From Streptomyces sp. Ru62 (lineage in GTDB: Bacteria; Actinomycetota; Actinomycetes; Streptomycetales; Streptomycetaceae): a stretch of 64,000 bases of DNA. Positions 53,900-62,457 of the stretch are shown here, in pieces. Under the pieces are notes generated by a model, which did no database searches, was not told the DNA's origin, and worked only from the letters and a program-made list of their open reading frames with translations. Both the position numbers and the translations under genes were made by a program. The first letter of the stretch is position 1. Each line of letters begins with the position of its first letter. The DNA lies in contig NZ_PQSU01000002.1 in the NCBI RefSeq assembly GCF_002920615.1, positions 62,001-126,000 on the forward strand. The letters run 5' to 3'.

Positions 53900-55300
53900 A
53901 TGAGCCGTATCGAAGCACCGCGCGACGAGCACACCGGTAACCTCGCCGACCGGCTCCTGGCCGGCCTGCCGCCCGAGGCCGTCCTGACCGACTCCGACGT
54001 CACGGCCTCCTACGCCCACGACATGGCGAGCTTCTGCCCGGCGGGCAGTCCCGCCGTCGTCGCCCTCCCCCGCACCGTCGAGCAGGTCCAGCACGTCATG
54101 CGCACGGCCACCGAGCTGCGCGTCCCCGTCGTCCCGCAGGGCGCCCGCACCGGCCTGTCCGGCGGCGCCAACGCCACCGAGGGCTGCATCGTGCTGTCCC
54201 TCACCAAGATGGACCGCATCCTGGAGATCAGTCCCGTCGACCGGATCGCCGTGGTCGAACCGGGCGTGGTCAACGCGACCCTGTCCCGCGCGGTCGAGGA
54301 ACACGGCCTGTACTACCCGCCGGACCCGTCCAGCTGGGAGATGTGCACCATCGGCGGCAACATCGGCACGGCCTCCGGCGGCCTGTGCTGCGTCAAGTAC
54401 GGCGTGACCGCCGAATACGTCCTCGGCCTGGACGTCGTCCTGGCCGACGGCCGTCTGATGTCCACCGGCCGGCGTACGGCGAAGGGCGTCGCGGGTTACG
54501 ACCTGACCCGGCTGTTCGTCGGCTCCGAGGGATCCCTCGGCATCGTCGTCCGGGCGGTGCTCGGGCTGCGGCCCAAGCCGCCCCGGCAGCTCGTGCTGGC
54601 CGCCGAGTTCGCCTCCGCGGCGGCCGCCTGCGACGCCATCTGCCGGATCATGGAGGGCGGTCACGTGCCGTCCCTCCTCGAACTCATGGACCGTACGACG
54701 GTCAAGGCGGTCAACGACCTCGCCCACATGGGGCTGCCCGAGACCACCGAGGCACTGCTGCTGGCCGCGTTCGACACCCCGGACCCGGCGGCGGACCTGG
54801 CCGCGCTCGGCGCCCTGTGCGAGGCCGCCGGCGCCACCCAGGTCGTCCCGGCCGAGGACGCGGCCGAGTCCGAGCTGCTGTTGCAGGCCCGGCGGCTCTC
54901 GCTGACCGCGCTGGAGGCGGTCAAGGGCACGACGATGATCGACGACGTGTGCGTGCCCCGCTCGCGGCTCGGCGCCATGCTGGAGGGCGTGGAGCGGATC
55001 GCCGCCGAGTACGACCTCACGATCGGGGTCTGCGCGCACGCCGGCGACGGCAACACGCACCCCACGGTCTGCTTCGACGCCCGCGACCCCGAGGAGTCCC
55101 GCCGGGCCCGCGAGTCCTTCGACGAGATCATGGCCCTCGGGCTGGAGCTGGGCGGCACCATCACCGGAGAACACGGCGTCGGCGTCCTGAAGAAGGAGTG
55201 GCTGGCCCGGGAGATCGGCCCGGTCGGGGTGGAGATGCAGCGGGCGGTGAAGCAGGTCTTCGACCCGCTGGGCATCCTCAACCCGGGCAAACTCTTCTGA
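53900..55300 (+). CDS. FAD-linked oxidase (GlcD / D-lactate dehydrogenase type)
   Basis: A protein of about 466 residues with a PCMH FAD domain (about 50-230: VVPQGARTGLSGGANATEGC, IGGNIGTASGGLCCVKYG, LFVGSEGSLGIV) and a C-terminal FAD-oxidase domain (about 265-460: CAHAGDGNTHP, ITGEHGVGVLKKEWL, DPLGILNPGKLF). This is the family of glycolate oxidase GlcD and D-lactate/D-2-hydroxyacid dehydrogenases. The substrate is not identifiable; no FeS partner gene is adjacent. A GTG six bases upstream (53894) is also possible. Convergent with ssgG. Confidence 0.93.
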   Translation: MSRIEAPRDEHTGNLADRLLAGLPPEAVLTDSDVTASYAHDMASFCPAGSPAVVALPRTVEQVQHVMRTATELRVPVVPQGARTGLSGGANATEGCIVLSLTKMDRILEISPVDRIAVVEPGVVNATLSRAVEEHGLYYPPDPSSWEMCTIGGNIGTASGGLCCVKYGVTAEYVLGLDVVLADGRLMSTGRRTAKGVAGYDLTRLFVGSEGSLGIVVRAVLGLRPKPPRQLVLAAEFASAAAACDAICRIMEGGHVPSLLELMDRTTVKAVNDLAHMGLPETTEALLLAAFDTPDPAADLAALGALCEAAGATQVVPAEDAAESELLLQARRLSLTALEAVKGTTMIDDVCVPRSRLGAMLEGVERIAAEYDLTIGVCAHAGDGNTHPTVCFDARDPEESRRARESFDEIMALGLELGGTITGEHGVGVLKKEWLAREIGPVGVEMQRAVKQVFDPLGILNPGKLF

Positions 55301-55308
55301 CGCCGGGC

Positions 55309-55722
55309 TCACTGGGCGAGCAGGTGGTCGAGCGCGTCGTCGATGCCGAGCTGCCCGCCCTCCGTGCCCGGCGGCACCGCCCGCAGCGTCCGCTCCAGCC
55401 AGGCCGACACCTGCCGGACCGGCGCCTCCAGCAGCGCGTCGCCGTCCGGTGAACTCAGCGCCATCAGCACGGCACTGCGCCCGTCCGTCTTCGTCGGCCA
55501 CACCCGCACGTCGCCGTGGCCGCACGGCCGGAACACCCCTTCCACCAGCAGGTCGCGGGCGAACGTCCAGTCGACGGGGTGCGCCGAGTCGATGTGGAAG
55601 GTGATGTGGACGGCGTAGGGGTCGTCGGAGCGGTATGCGAGCCGGGCGGGCACCGGGACGCTCCGCTCCGGTGACAGGATGAGCCTCAGCTCCAGTTCGC
55701 GCTCCACCACGGTGTGCTGCAT
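55309..55722 (-). CDS. ssgG: SsgA-like sporulation/cell-division protein (SsgG)
   Basis: A 137-residue SALP: MQHTVVERELELRLILSPER, VPARLAYRSDDPYAVHITFH and FARDLLVEGVFRPCGHGDVRV are family hallmarks. SALPs guide septum placement and spore-wall remodelling. In S. coelicolor the member near hpd is SsgG, involved in positioning septa. ATG 55722 has AGGAG 9 bases upstream; the longer frame upstream overlaps GC-rich non-coding sequence. Stands alone, convergent with the FAD oxidase. Confidence 0.9.
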   Translation of the reverse strand: MQHTVVERELELRLILSPERSVPVPARLAYRSDDPYAVHITFHIDSAHPVDWTFARDLLVEGVFRPCGHGDVRVWPTKTDGRSAVLMALSSPDGDALLEAPVRQVSAWLERTLRAVPPGTEGGQLGIDDALDHLLAQ

Positions 55723-55957
55723 GACCTGCGTCTCCTCTCGCGTCGGGGCCGCCGGGACGGGCCCGCACCGGGAGAGAGGGGGCAGGGGCCGGACCATTAC
55801 GCCGGTTCGCAGAAATTCTTTTCGCAAGCCCCGGGGGAGTGGGTCACGGCGTTGCCCGGAAAGGGGTGGGTCCGGCGGGACTGGCGGTGGGGGATGCCCG
55901 GGTCTGATAGATGTGGAGGCCCCCATCACACCCCCGAGCAGATACGGGACGACGGAC

Positions 55958-57517
55958 ATGAGCGCCCCAACCCCGGCCCCAGGCGACGACCGGCCCCGCG
56001 AGGGCTACTACCCGGACCCGTCCATCCCCGGTTACGTCCGGTACTGGAACGGCGCCTCCTGGGTGCCCGGCACGAGCCGCCCGGCGCCGAAGAACGGCGA
56101 ACCGCTCACCCCGCCCCCCGGCGCCCGCCCGGCGCCCCCGTCCGTGGAGGAAACGGGTCCGCACTTCTTCGACGAGGACCCGCCGGACGGGGAGCAGCAG
56201 GGCGGCGCGGGCGAGCGGGACCGGCAGGGCGGTCAGCCCGCGCAGGGCGCGCAGGGCGCGCAGTGGGGCCGGCCGGGCGCGCCGGGGCAGTCGGGTGCGC
56301 CGGGGCAGCCTGCTCAGCCAGGCCGGCCGGGTCAGCCCGGTGCACCCTGGGGTGCCGACCCCCGGGTGCCCGCCGAAGCCTCCCCCGACCCCGACGGCCG
56401 TGCCACCAGCCGGACCGACGGCACCGCGACGATCCCGCCGACGGAGGACGACCCCCACGACCCCGGCACCTTCATCTTCCGCCGGCCGATCCCCGGCCCG
56501 GCGGCGGCCGACCGCACCGACGACGGCACGATGACCTTCCGTCCGGTCCCGTCGGCCCCGTCCGCCCCTTCGGCCCCGCAAGCCCCGTCCGGCCCCGACA
56601 GCGGCCCGGCCGGCTTCGGCGCGCAAGGCCCGGTCGGCGCGCCCGCGAACTCGGGCTTCGGCGCCGGGAAGGCCGCCGCGGCCCGCGCCGCCGCAGCACA
56701 GACACCCCCGGCGGCCCAGGGACCGCAGTCACCGTCGATCCCGCAGCCGTCACCGGGAGCGCAGGCACCGCAGTCACCGTCGATCCCGCAGCCGGCCCCC
56801 GCGCCCCAGCCTTCCCCTGCCGCCCCCGCCCCCGTGGCCCCGTCGGTGCCGCACCAGGCGGGTCCCGGCCAGGCCGGTGCCCCCGTCACCCCGCTGACGA
56901 GCGGTCCCGGTGGCGGGCAGGCGTCCTGGGCGCAGCAGGTGCACCAGCTCGCCGGGGGCGGGGACGAGCAGCCCGTGGCGCCGTGGAAGCCGCCGGTGGA
57001 GGACCTCTTCCAGGCCGCCGCGCGCCGACAGGCCGCCGCCCGCCCCGCCGGACTCGGCAAGCGGCTCGCCGCGCGGCTGATCGACCTGCTGGTCATCGGC
57101 GCCGTGACGGCCGCGGCGGCGGTCCCGCTCGGCATCCGGGCCGTGGACCACGTCCAGGAGAAGATCGACGCGGCCCGGCTCTCGGGCCGCGAGGTCACGG
57201 TCTGGCTGCTCGACGGCACGACCGGCACCAGCCTCGGCATCGTCCTCGCCGTCCTGCTCCTGGCCGGTGTCCTGTACGAGGCGCTCCCCACAGCCAAGTG
57301 GGGCCGCACCCTCGGCAAGAAGCTGTGCGGTCTTGAGGTCCGGGACATCGAGGCGCACGAGCCCCCCGCGTTCGGCGCGGCACTGCGCCGCTGGCTGGTC
57401 CTGAGCGTGCCGGGCCTGCTGGTCGTCGGGATCGTGGGCGTGCTGTGGTGCCTGTTCGACCGGCCCTGGCACCAGTGCTGGCACGACAAGGCGGCCCACA
57501 CCTTCGTGGCCGGCTGA
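55958..57517 (+). CDS. RDD family membrane protein with DUF2510 and disordered linker
   Basis: A 519-residue protein. An N-terminal DUF2510 motif (about 15-40, GYYPDPSIPGYVRYWNGASW) is followed by about 300 residues of Pro/Gly/Gln/Ala-rich linker with PSIPQP and GQPAQ repeats, then a C-terminal RDD domain (about 370-515) with three hydrophobic helices (KRLAARLIDLLVIGAVT, IVLAVLLLAGVLYEAL, SVPGLLVVGIVGVLWC) and the closing HDKAAHTFV. It is a surface or membrane protein of unknown role; a second RDD gene lies 64 bases downstream. ATG 55958 begins the conserved region. Confidence 0.9.
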   Translation: MSAPTPAPGDDRPREGYYPDPSIPGYVRYWNGASWVPGTSRPAPKNGEPLTPPPGARPAPPSVEETGPHFFDEDPPDGEQQGGAGERDRQGGQPAQGAQGAQWGRPGAPGQSGAPGQPAQPGRPGQPGAPWGADPRVPAEASPDPDGRATSRTDGTATIPPTEDDPHDPGTFIFRRPIPGPAAADRTDDGTMTFRPVPSAPSAPSAPQAPSGPDSGPAGFGAQGPVGAPANSGFGAGKAAAARAAAAQTPPAAQGPQSPSIPQPSPGAQAPQSPSIPQPAPAPQPSPAAPAPVAPSVPHQAGPGQAGAPVTPLTSGPGGGQASWAQQVHQLAGGGDEQPVAPWKPPVEDLFQAAARRQAAARPAGLGKRLAARLIDLLVIGAVTAAAAVPLGIRAVDHVQEKIDAARLSGREVTVWLLDGTTGTSLGIVLAVLLLAGVLYEALPTAKWGRTLGKKLCGLEVRDIEAHEPPAFGAALRRWLVLSVPGLLVVGIVGVLWCLFDRPWHQCWHDKAAHTFVAG

Positions 57518-57581
57518 CGCGCGTACTCCGTCCGGCCGTCTGCCGGATGCGGAGCCGGGATCTTCGGGTTCCACTCGGGCC

Positions 57582-58258
57582 ATGAGCAGCGAACCGCCCC
57601 CCGGCTCCGGAGAGCAGCCCCCCGAGGACGACCCCTTCAGGAAGCGGCCCCCGTCGGACCAGGGCCCGGGCTCGCCGTACGACGCCCCGTACGGCGGCGC
57701 CCAGCCCCCTCCCCCGGCGGTGGCGGCCCTTACGGCGGTGGCCCCTACGGCGGCGGTCCCGGCGGCGGCCCCTACGGCCCCGGCGGCTACCCGGCCGACC
57801 CGCTGGCCGGCATGCCCCCGCTCGCCGACAGCGGCAAGCGGACGCTCGCGCGCATCATCGACATGATCCTGGTCGGCATCGTCGTGCTGTTGCTCACCTG
57901 GGCGTTCGGGGTGAGCGCGTACACGTTCGACAGCGAGCGCACGGAGGTCGGCAGGTCCCTCGCGCAGTCCTTCATCGCGGCCGTGCTCTACATCGCGTAC
58001 GACACCTTCATGATGACCAGGTCGGGGCAGACCCTCGGCAAGAAGTGGCTCGGCCTGCGGGTGGCCAACCTGGAGAACGGCGCCACGCCCTCCGTGCAGA
58101 CCATGCTGATCCGCTCCCTGGTGCTGTGGGTGCCGTTCGCCTTCTGCTGCGCCTGCATCTGGACGGCCGTCTCGGGTGGTTGGAGCTTCTTCGACAAGCC
58201 GTACAAACAGGGCCTGCACGACAAGGCGGCCAAGACGGTGGTGGTCAGCACCGGTTGA
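57582..58258 (+). CDS. RDD family membrane protein, apparent 1-base frameshift
   Basis: The N-terminal part reads in one frame (MSSEPPPGSGEQPPEDDPF ... APYGGAQPPPP) until the C-tract at 57705-57715. From there the good coding sequence continues in another frame (GGGGPYGGGPYGGG, GYPADPLAGMPPLADSGKR), then the RDD domain (ARIIDMILVGIVVLLLTW ... GLHDKAAKTVVVS). The span is 677 bases, one short of 226 codons, so adding one base restores a protein of about 225 residues. This is either a true mutation, a homopolymer error or recoding. The ATG at 57812 alone would give a 148-residue RDD protein but has no ribosome site. Confidence 0.8.
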
Positions 58259-58283
58259 GCCGCCCGTCAGGGGTGCTCGCACG

Positions 58284-58320
58284 GCAGTGGCGGTACCGGG
58301 ACGTCCGGAACCGCCACTGT
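58284..58320. terminator. Bidirectional hairpin between convergent membrane genes
   Basis: CAGTGGCGGT and ACCGCCACTG form a perfect 10-bp stem, extended by CCGG/CCGG inside. It sits between the RDD gene and the minus-strand gene ending at 58352. Confidence 0.7.
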
Positions 58321-58351
58321 CGCAGCTCTGCGGCGCTGTGTCCCCGTCCGC

Positions 58352-58588
58352 TCAGAGGGTCGTGGGGATACGTTCCTCCTCCGCGACGGGCTCGGTGGGC
58401 GCCCGCTCCGCGCGCGTCCCGGGGACGGGGACCGTCAGGGCGACCAGCAGGCCCAGCGCGAGTGCCGCGAGGGCGATGATGGCGACCCCGAGGCCCGAAC
58501 TCGTCTGGGACAGCAGCAGCATGGCGAGCGTCGAGAAGATCACGGTGCAGGAACCGTAGGCGAGCTGTGCGGCGGTCGGACGAGGCAT
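58352..58588 (-). CDS. Small membrane protein
   Basis: A 78-residue protein with two hydrophobic helices (about 10-26 and 33-53: VAIIALAALALGLLVALTVP) and a charged, acidic tail (APTEPVAEEERIPTTL). It starts MPRPTAAQLAYGS with GAGGAC upstream. Similar small two-TM proteins are common in Streptomyces; function unknown. The 360-bp gap to the next gene holds the candidate protease operator. Confidence 0.7.
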   Translation of the reverse strand: MPRPTAAQLAYGSCTVIFSTLAMLLLSQTSSGLGVAIIALAALALGLLVALTVPVPGTRAERAPTEPVAEEERIPTTL

Positions 58589-58843
58589 GGCAATCGTGTC
58601 CTCGGCAGTCTTCGGAAGTAGGGGGTGCCACTCTGTTGGCCTGCATGCCCGAGCGGGACGCCCGGTAAGCGTGACCTAACCCACGGTACCGGTGCACAGG
58701 GGGCGCATGGAGTCACCGTCCCGGCCAAACGGGCGTTCCCCTGCGCCCGTTGGCGGGGTGACACGCGTCCGTAAAGCGAACGTCACCTCCGCATAGTGCA
58801 CTTGTCCTGCTCAAGTCAAGGTCTGTTTTTTCAGCTAAACCTC

Positions 58844-58867
58844 TAGTCAAATGTCGTCACTTGACTA
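58844..58867. promoter_or_regulatory. Palindromic operator upstream of the M6 protease gene
   Basis: TAGTCAAATG, TCGT, CACTTGACTA: 10-bp arms with one mismatch. It is centred about 93 bases before the protease start. A related half-site (AAGTCAAG) lies at 58813-58820. Between 58589 and 58943 no gene is seen. Confidence 0.5.
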
Positions 58868-58948
58868 CACGCGTTGATCGTGCGCGCACGGATTCCTCCA
58901 AGACCCGGAACCCTCTGTCCGTGTGCGCGGCGCGGGGGAGGAACTCAA

Positions 58949-61306
58949 GTGACCAGCAGATCCTGGACGTTCAGAGCGGCCGCCATCGGCGTGACGCTCG
59001 CGGCGGCCTCCGCCACGTTCGCCACCTTCGCCGTCGCGGAGGCGGGCACCCAGGCCCAGAACGCGGCGGCCAACCGGCACGACCCGGCGCCGGTGAAGCA
59101 GCGCGCGCACGACCTGGACGGCCCCCTGAGCAAGACCCAGGAGGCGCAGCGCAAGGAGGCCCTGAACCAGCTCATATCGGGCAAGGCCACCGCGAAGGAG
59201 CGCAACGGCTCCAAGGTCGTCGAGCTCAAGAGCCGCAAGGGCCGGAGCAAGTACGTCGAACTGAGCCGCGAGAAGACCGACAAGATCTTCACGATCCTGG
59301 TGGAGTTCGGCGACAAGACCGACCCCAAGTTCGGCGGCACCCCGGGCCCGCTGCACAACAAGATCGCCGCGCCGGACCGCAAGAAGGACAACTCCACGGC
59401 CTGGCAGAAGGACTACGACCAGAAGCACTACCAGGACCTCTACTTCGGCACCGGCAAGAAGACCGAGTCGCTGAAGAAGTACTACGAGAAGCAGTCCTCG
59501 GGCCGCTACTCGGTCTCCGGTGAGGTCACCGACTGGGTCAAGGTCCCGTACAACGAGGCCCGTTACGGCAACAACGCCTGCGGCGACACCAACTGCCCGA
59601 GCGTGTGGAACGTCGTCAGCGACGGCCTGAACGCCTGGGTCGCCCAGCAGAAGAAGGCCGGCCGCACCGACGCCGACATCAAGACGGACCTCGCCAAGTA
59701 CGACCAGTGGGACCGCTACGACTTCGACGGCGACGGCAACTTCAACGAGCCGGACGGCTACGTCGACCACTTCCAGATCGTGCACGCCGGTGAGGACGAG
59801 TCCGCCGGCGGCGGCGCCGAGGGCGAGAACGCGATCTGGGCCCACCGCTGGTACGCCTTCGGCACCGACGCCGGCGCCACCGGCCCCGAGAACAACAAGC
59901 TCGGCGGCACGCAGGTCGGCGACACCGGGATCTGGGTGGGCGACTACACCATCCAGCCGGAGAACGGCGGCCTCGGCGTCTTCGCCCACGAGTACGGCCA
60001 CGACCTCGGCCTGCCGGACGAGTACGACACCGCCGGCGGCGACAACTCCACCGGTTTCTGGACGCTGATGTCCTCCGGCTCCTGGCTCGGCACCGGCAAG
60101 GAGTCCATCGGCGACCTGCCGGGCGACATGAACGCCTGGGACAAGCTCCAGCTGGGCTGGCTGAACTACGACACCGCCAAGGCCGGCAAGCAGTCCACGC
60201 ACAAGCTGGGCGTCGCCGAGTACAACACCTGGGACAAGCAGGCCCTCGTGGTGACCCTGCCGGACAAGGCGGTCAAGACCACCATCACCGAGCCGGCGCA
60301 GGGTGCCACCCAGTGGTGGAGCGGCAGCGGCAACAACCTCAAGAACACGCTGACCCGTTCCGTGGACCTGACCGGCAAGTCCTCGGCGAGCCTCACCCTG
60401 GACGGCTGGTGGGCCACCGAGGCCGGCTACGACTACGTCTACACCGAGGTCTCGACCGACGGCGGCGCCAACTGGACCGCCCTGGACGGCACGGCCGACG
60501 GCCAGGCCCTGCCGAAGGACGCCAGCGGCAAGCCGGCGCTGAGCGGTTTCTCGCAGACGTACAAGAAGCTGGCGTTCCCCCTCGACGCCTACGCGGGCAA
60601 GAAGATCGACCTGCGCTTCCGCTACGCCACCGACGGCGGTGTCGCGGAGAACGGCTTCGCGGCCGACGAGATCGCCGTGACCGCCGACGGCACCCCGCTG
60701 TTCTCGGACAACGCCGAGACCGCGGACGCTGGTTGGACCGCGGACGGCTTCTCCCGCATCGGCGCGTCCTTCACCAAGGACTACAAGCAGTACTACATCG
60801 CCGAGAACCGGCAGTACGTGTCGTACGACAAGACGCTGAAGACCGGCCCGTACAACTTCGGCTTCGCGTCGCGCCCGGACTGGGTGGAGCACTACCCGTA
60901 CCAGAACGGCCTGCTGATCTGGAAGTGGGACACCTCCCAGGCGGACAACAACACGAACGCCGCGAGCGGCCACCCGGGCACCGGTCTGATCCTGCCGATC
61001 GACTCGCACCCGAAGGCGCTGAAGTGGACCGACGGCACGCTGCTGCGCAACCGCATCCAGGCGTACGACTCGCCGTTCAGCCTCTACGCCACGGACGGCA
61101 TCACGCTGCACAAGGCCGACGTCGCGCTGAAGATCAAGGGCTCGAAGGGTGTCCGGGTCTTCAACGACCACACCAGCACCTACTACGACCCGTCGAACCC
61201 GACGGGCGGGGTGAAGGTCACTGACACCAACACCAAGATCACGATCGTCAAGGAGGCCAAGGACGGCTCCACGATCCAGCTCAAGGTCGGTCCCGCGGTG
61301 AAGTAG
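58949..61306 (+). CDS. Immune inhibitor A family (M6) metalloprotease
   Basis: A 785-residue secreted protease: signal peptide (about 1-34, FRAAAIGVTLAAASATFATFAVAEAG), a propeptide region (about 45-150) and a zinc catalytic domain with HExxH at 347-351 (FAHEYGHDLGLPDEY), the classic M6 signature. C-terminal beta-sandwich domains (about 440-785) contain repeated DGW/DGG-type segments and NGFAADEIAV. Family members degrade extracellular proteins. GTG 58949 has GGAGG 7 bases upstream. A hairpin terminator follows the stop. Confidence 0.95.
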   Translation: MTSRSWTFRAAAIGVTLAAASATFATFAVAEAGTQAQNAAANRHDPAPVKQRAHDLDGPLSKTQEAQRKEALNQLISGKATAKERNGSKVVELKSRKGRSKYVELSREKTDKIFTILVEFGDKTDPKFGGTPGPLHNKIAAPDRKKDNSTAWQKDYDQKHYQDLYFGTGKKTESLKKYYEKQSSGRYSVSGEVTDWVKVPYNEARYGNNACGDTNCPSVWNVVSDGLNAWVAQQKKAGRTDADIKTDLAKYDQWDRYDFDGDGNFNEPDGYVDHFQIVHAGEDESAGGGAEGENAIWAHRWYAFGTDAGATGPENNKLGGTQVGDTGIWVGDYTIQPENGGLGVFAHEYGHDLGLPDEYDTAGGDNSTGFWTLMSSGSWLGTGKESIGDLPGDMNAWDKLQLGWLNYDTAKAGKQSTHKLGVAEYNTWDKQALVVTLPDKAVKTTITEPAQGATQWWSGSGNNLKNTLTRSVDLTGKSSASLTLDGWWATEAGYDYVYTEVSTDGGANWTALDGTADGQALPKDASGKPALSGFSQTYKKLAFPLDAYAGKKIDLRFRYATDGGVAENGFAADEIAVTADGTPLFSDNAETADAGWTADGFSRIGASFTKDYKQYYIAENRQYVSYDKTLKTGPYNFGFASRPDWVEHYPYQNGLLIWKWDTSQADNNTNAASGHPGTGLILPIDSHPKALKWTDGTLLRNRIQAYDSPFSLYATDGITLHKADVALKIKGSKGVRVFNDHTSTYYDPSNPTGGVKVTDTNTKITIVKEAKDGSTIQLKVGPAVK

Positions 61307-61335
61307 TCCACATCACCGCAGGTCAGAGGCGTATC

Positions 61336-61363
61336 GGCGGCAACCCCTTGGCGGGTTGCCGCC
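61336..61363 (+). terminator. Terminator of the M6 protease gene
   Basis: GGCGGCAACCC pairs perfectly with GGGTTGCCGCC around a 6-base loop, 30 bases past the stop. Confidence 0.8.
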
Positions 61364-61427
61364 GGTCGTGTTTAGGTGCGTCCTGTGGACCGCTTATTGA
61401 CACCGACCGGAACGGGGATGTGACCGC

Positions 61428-61748
61428 ATGGCCGCTGGAGGCTTCTGCAAGCTGCCGAACGGCACGGTGGTGGTGGCGCTGAACCTGCCGTACGGCTCCG
61501 CCGGGGTGCGGGTTCTCGTGCACGCCCAGAACCGGGCCCGGGCCCTGACCAGGCTCCGGAACCTGGGCCTGCGGGCGATCTACCTCCGGGGGAACGCCGA
61601 GCCTCCGACGCCGGACGAGATCACGGCGGTCCTGCACCACCCCGACGGCCTGATATGGCGCACGGCCCCGGCTGACAACGGTGTCATGGTGAACGAGCTG
61701 TGGCACCCGATCCGGGCGCTGCTGCGCGGTCCGGCGGTGGTGCGGTGA
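61428..61748 (+). CDS. Conserved hypothetical protein
   Basis: A 106-residue protein starting MAAGGFCKLPNGTVVVALN, mixed alpha/beta, without a signal or membrane span (NRARALTRLRNLGLRAIYLRG in the middle, WRTAPADNGVMVNELWHPI near the end). I do not recognise a named family. The start has GGGGA upstream. It sits between the protease and the NAD-salvage operon. Confidence 0.65.
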   Translation: MAAGGFCKLPNGTVVVALNLPYGSAGVRVLVHAQNRARALTRLRNLGLRAIYLRGNAEPPTPDEITAVLHHPDGLIWRTAPADNGVMVNELWHPIRALLRGPAVVR

Positions 61749-61781
61749 GGGGAGCGGCGGTGCGTCACCGGGTGCGGCCGC

Positions 61782-61822
61782 GTGGTGGCCGGTCGCACAG
61801 TTCCCCGCGCGCCTCCGGGCGC
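61782..61822 (+). repeat. Dispersed Streptomyces repeat, copy 4
   Basis: GTGGTGGCCGGTCGCACAGT, then TCCCCGCGCGCCTCCGGGCGC. It ends 4 bases before the pncA stop codon. Confidence 0.7.
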
Positions 61823-61826
61823 TCTC

Positions 61827-62420
61827 CTAGCCGCTCACCACGGGCTTGCCGGTGAGTTCCACGCCCGCGTCCCGGAGCTCCTCCAGGGCCCGCTCGGTGG
61901 TCTCACCCGCCACCCCGGCGGTCAGGTCCAGGAGGACCTGCGTGCGGAAGCCCTCTCTCGCGGCGTCCAGGGCCGTGGCCCGTACGCAGTGGTCCGTGGC
62001 GATGCCGACCACGTCCACCTCGGTGATCTCCCGGGCGCGCAGCCAGTCGGCGAGGGGGACGCCGTTCTCGTCGGTGCCCTCGAAGCCGCTGTACGCGGCC
62101 GCGTACGCACCCTTGTCGAACACGGCGTCCACCGCGCCGGAGGCGACGGCCGGGGCGAAGTTCGGGTGGAAGCCCACGCCCTCCGTGCCCGCGACGCAGT
62201 GCGCGGGCCAGGAGCGGACGTAGTCGGGGTTGTCCGCGAAGTGGCCGCCGGGCGCGATGTGGTGGTCGCGGGTGGCCACCACATGCCGGTACCCGGTGCC
62301 CGCCGCCTGGCCGATCAGCTCGGTGATGGCGGCGGCCACGTCGGCACCGCCGGCCACCGCGAGGCTGCCTCCTTCGCAGAAGTCGTTCTGCACGTCTACG
62401 ACGATCAAGGCGCGGCGCAT
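61827..62420 (-). CDS. pncA: Nicotinamidase (isochorismatase family)
   Basis: A 197-residue cytoplasmic hydrolase that converts nicotinamide to nicotinate for NAD salvage. The catalytic triad is visible: D9 (LIVVDVQNDF), K103 (FDKGAYAAAYSGF) and C135 (GIATDHCVRATALDA), with the metal-binding D52-H54 region (ATRDHHIAP). ATG 62420 follows AAGGA. It is 37 bases downstream of pncB on the same strand, so the two form an operon for successive steps. Confidence 0.95.
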   Translation of the reverse strand: MRRALIVVDVQNDFCEGGSLAVAGGADVAAAITELIGQAAGTGYRHVVATRDHHIAPGGHFADNPDYVRSWPAHCVAGTEGVGFHPNFAPAVASGAVDAVFDKGAYAAAYSGFEGTDENGVPLADWLRAREITEVDVVGIATDHCVRATALDAAREGFRTQVLLDLTAGVAGETTERALEELRDAGVELTGKPVVSG

Positions 62421-62457
62421 GGTGGGTGTCCTTCGACTGAGAGTGAAGTATCTGAGC

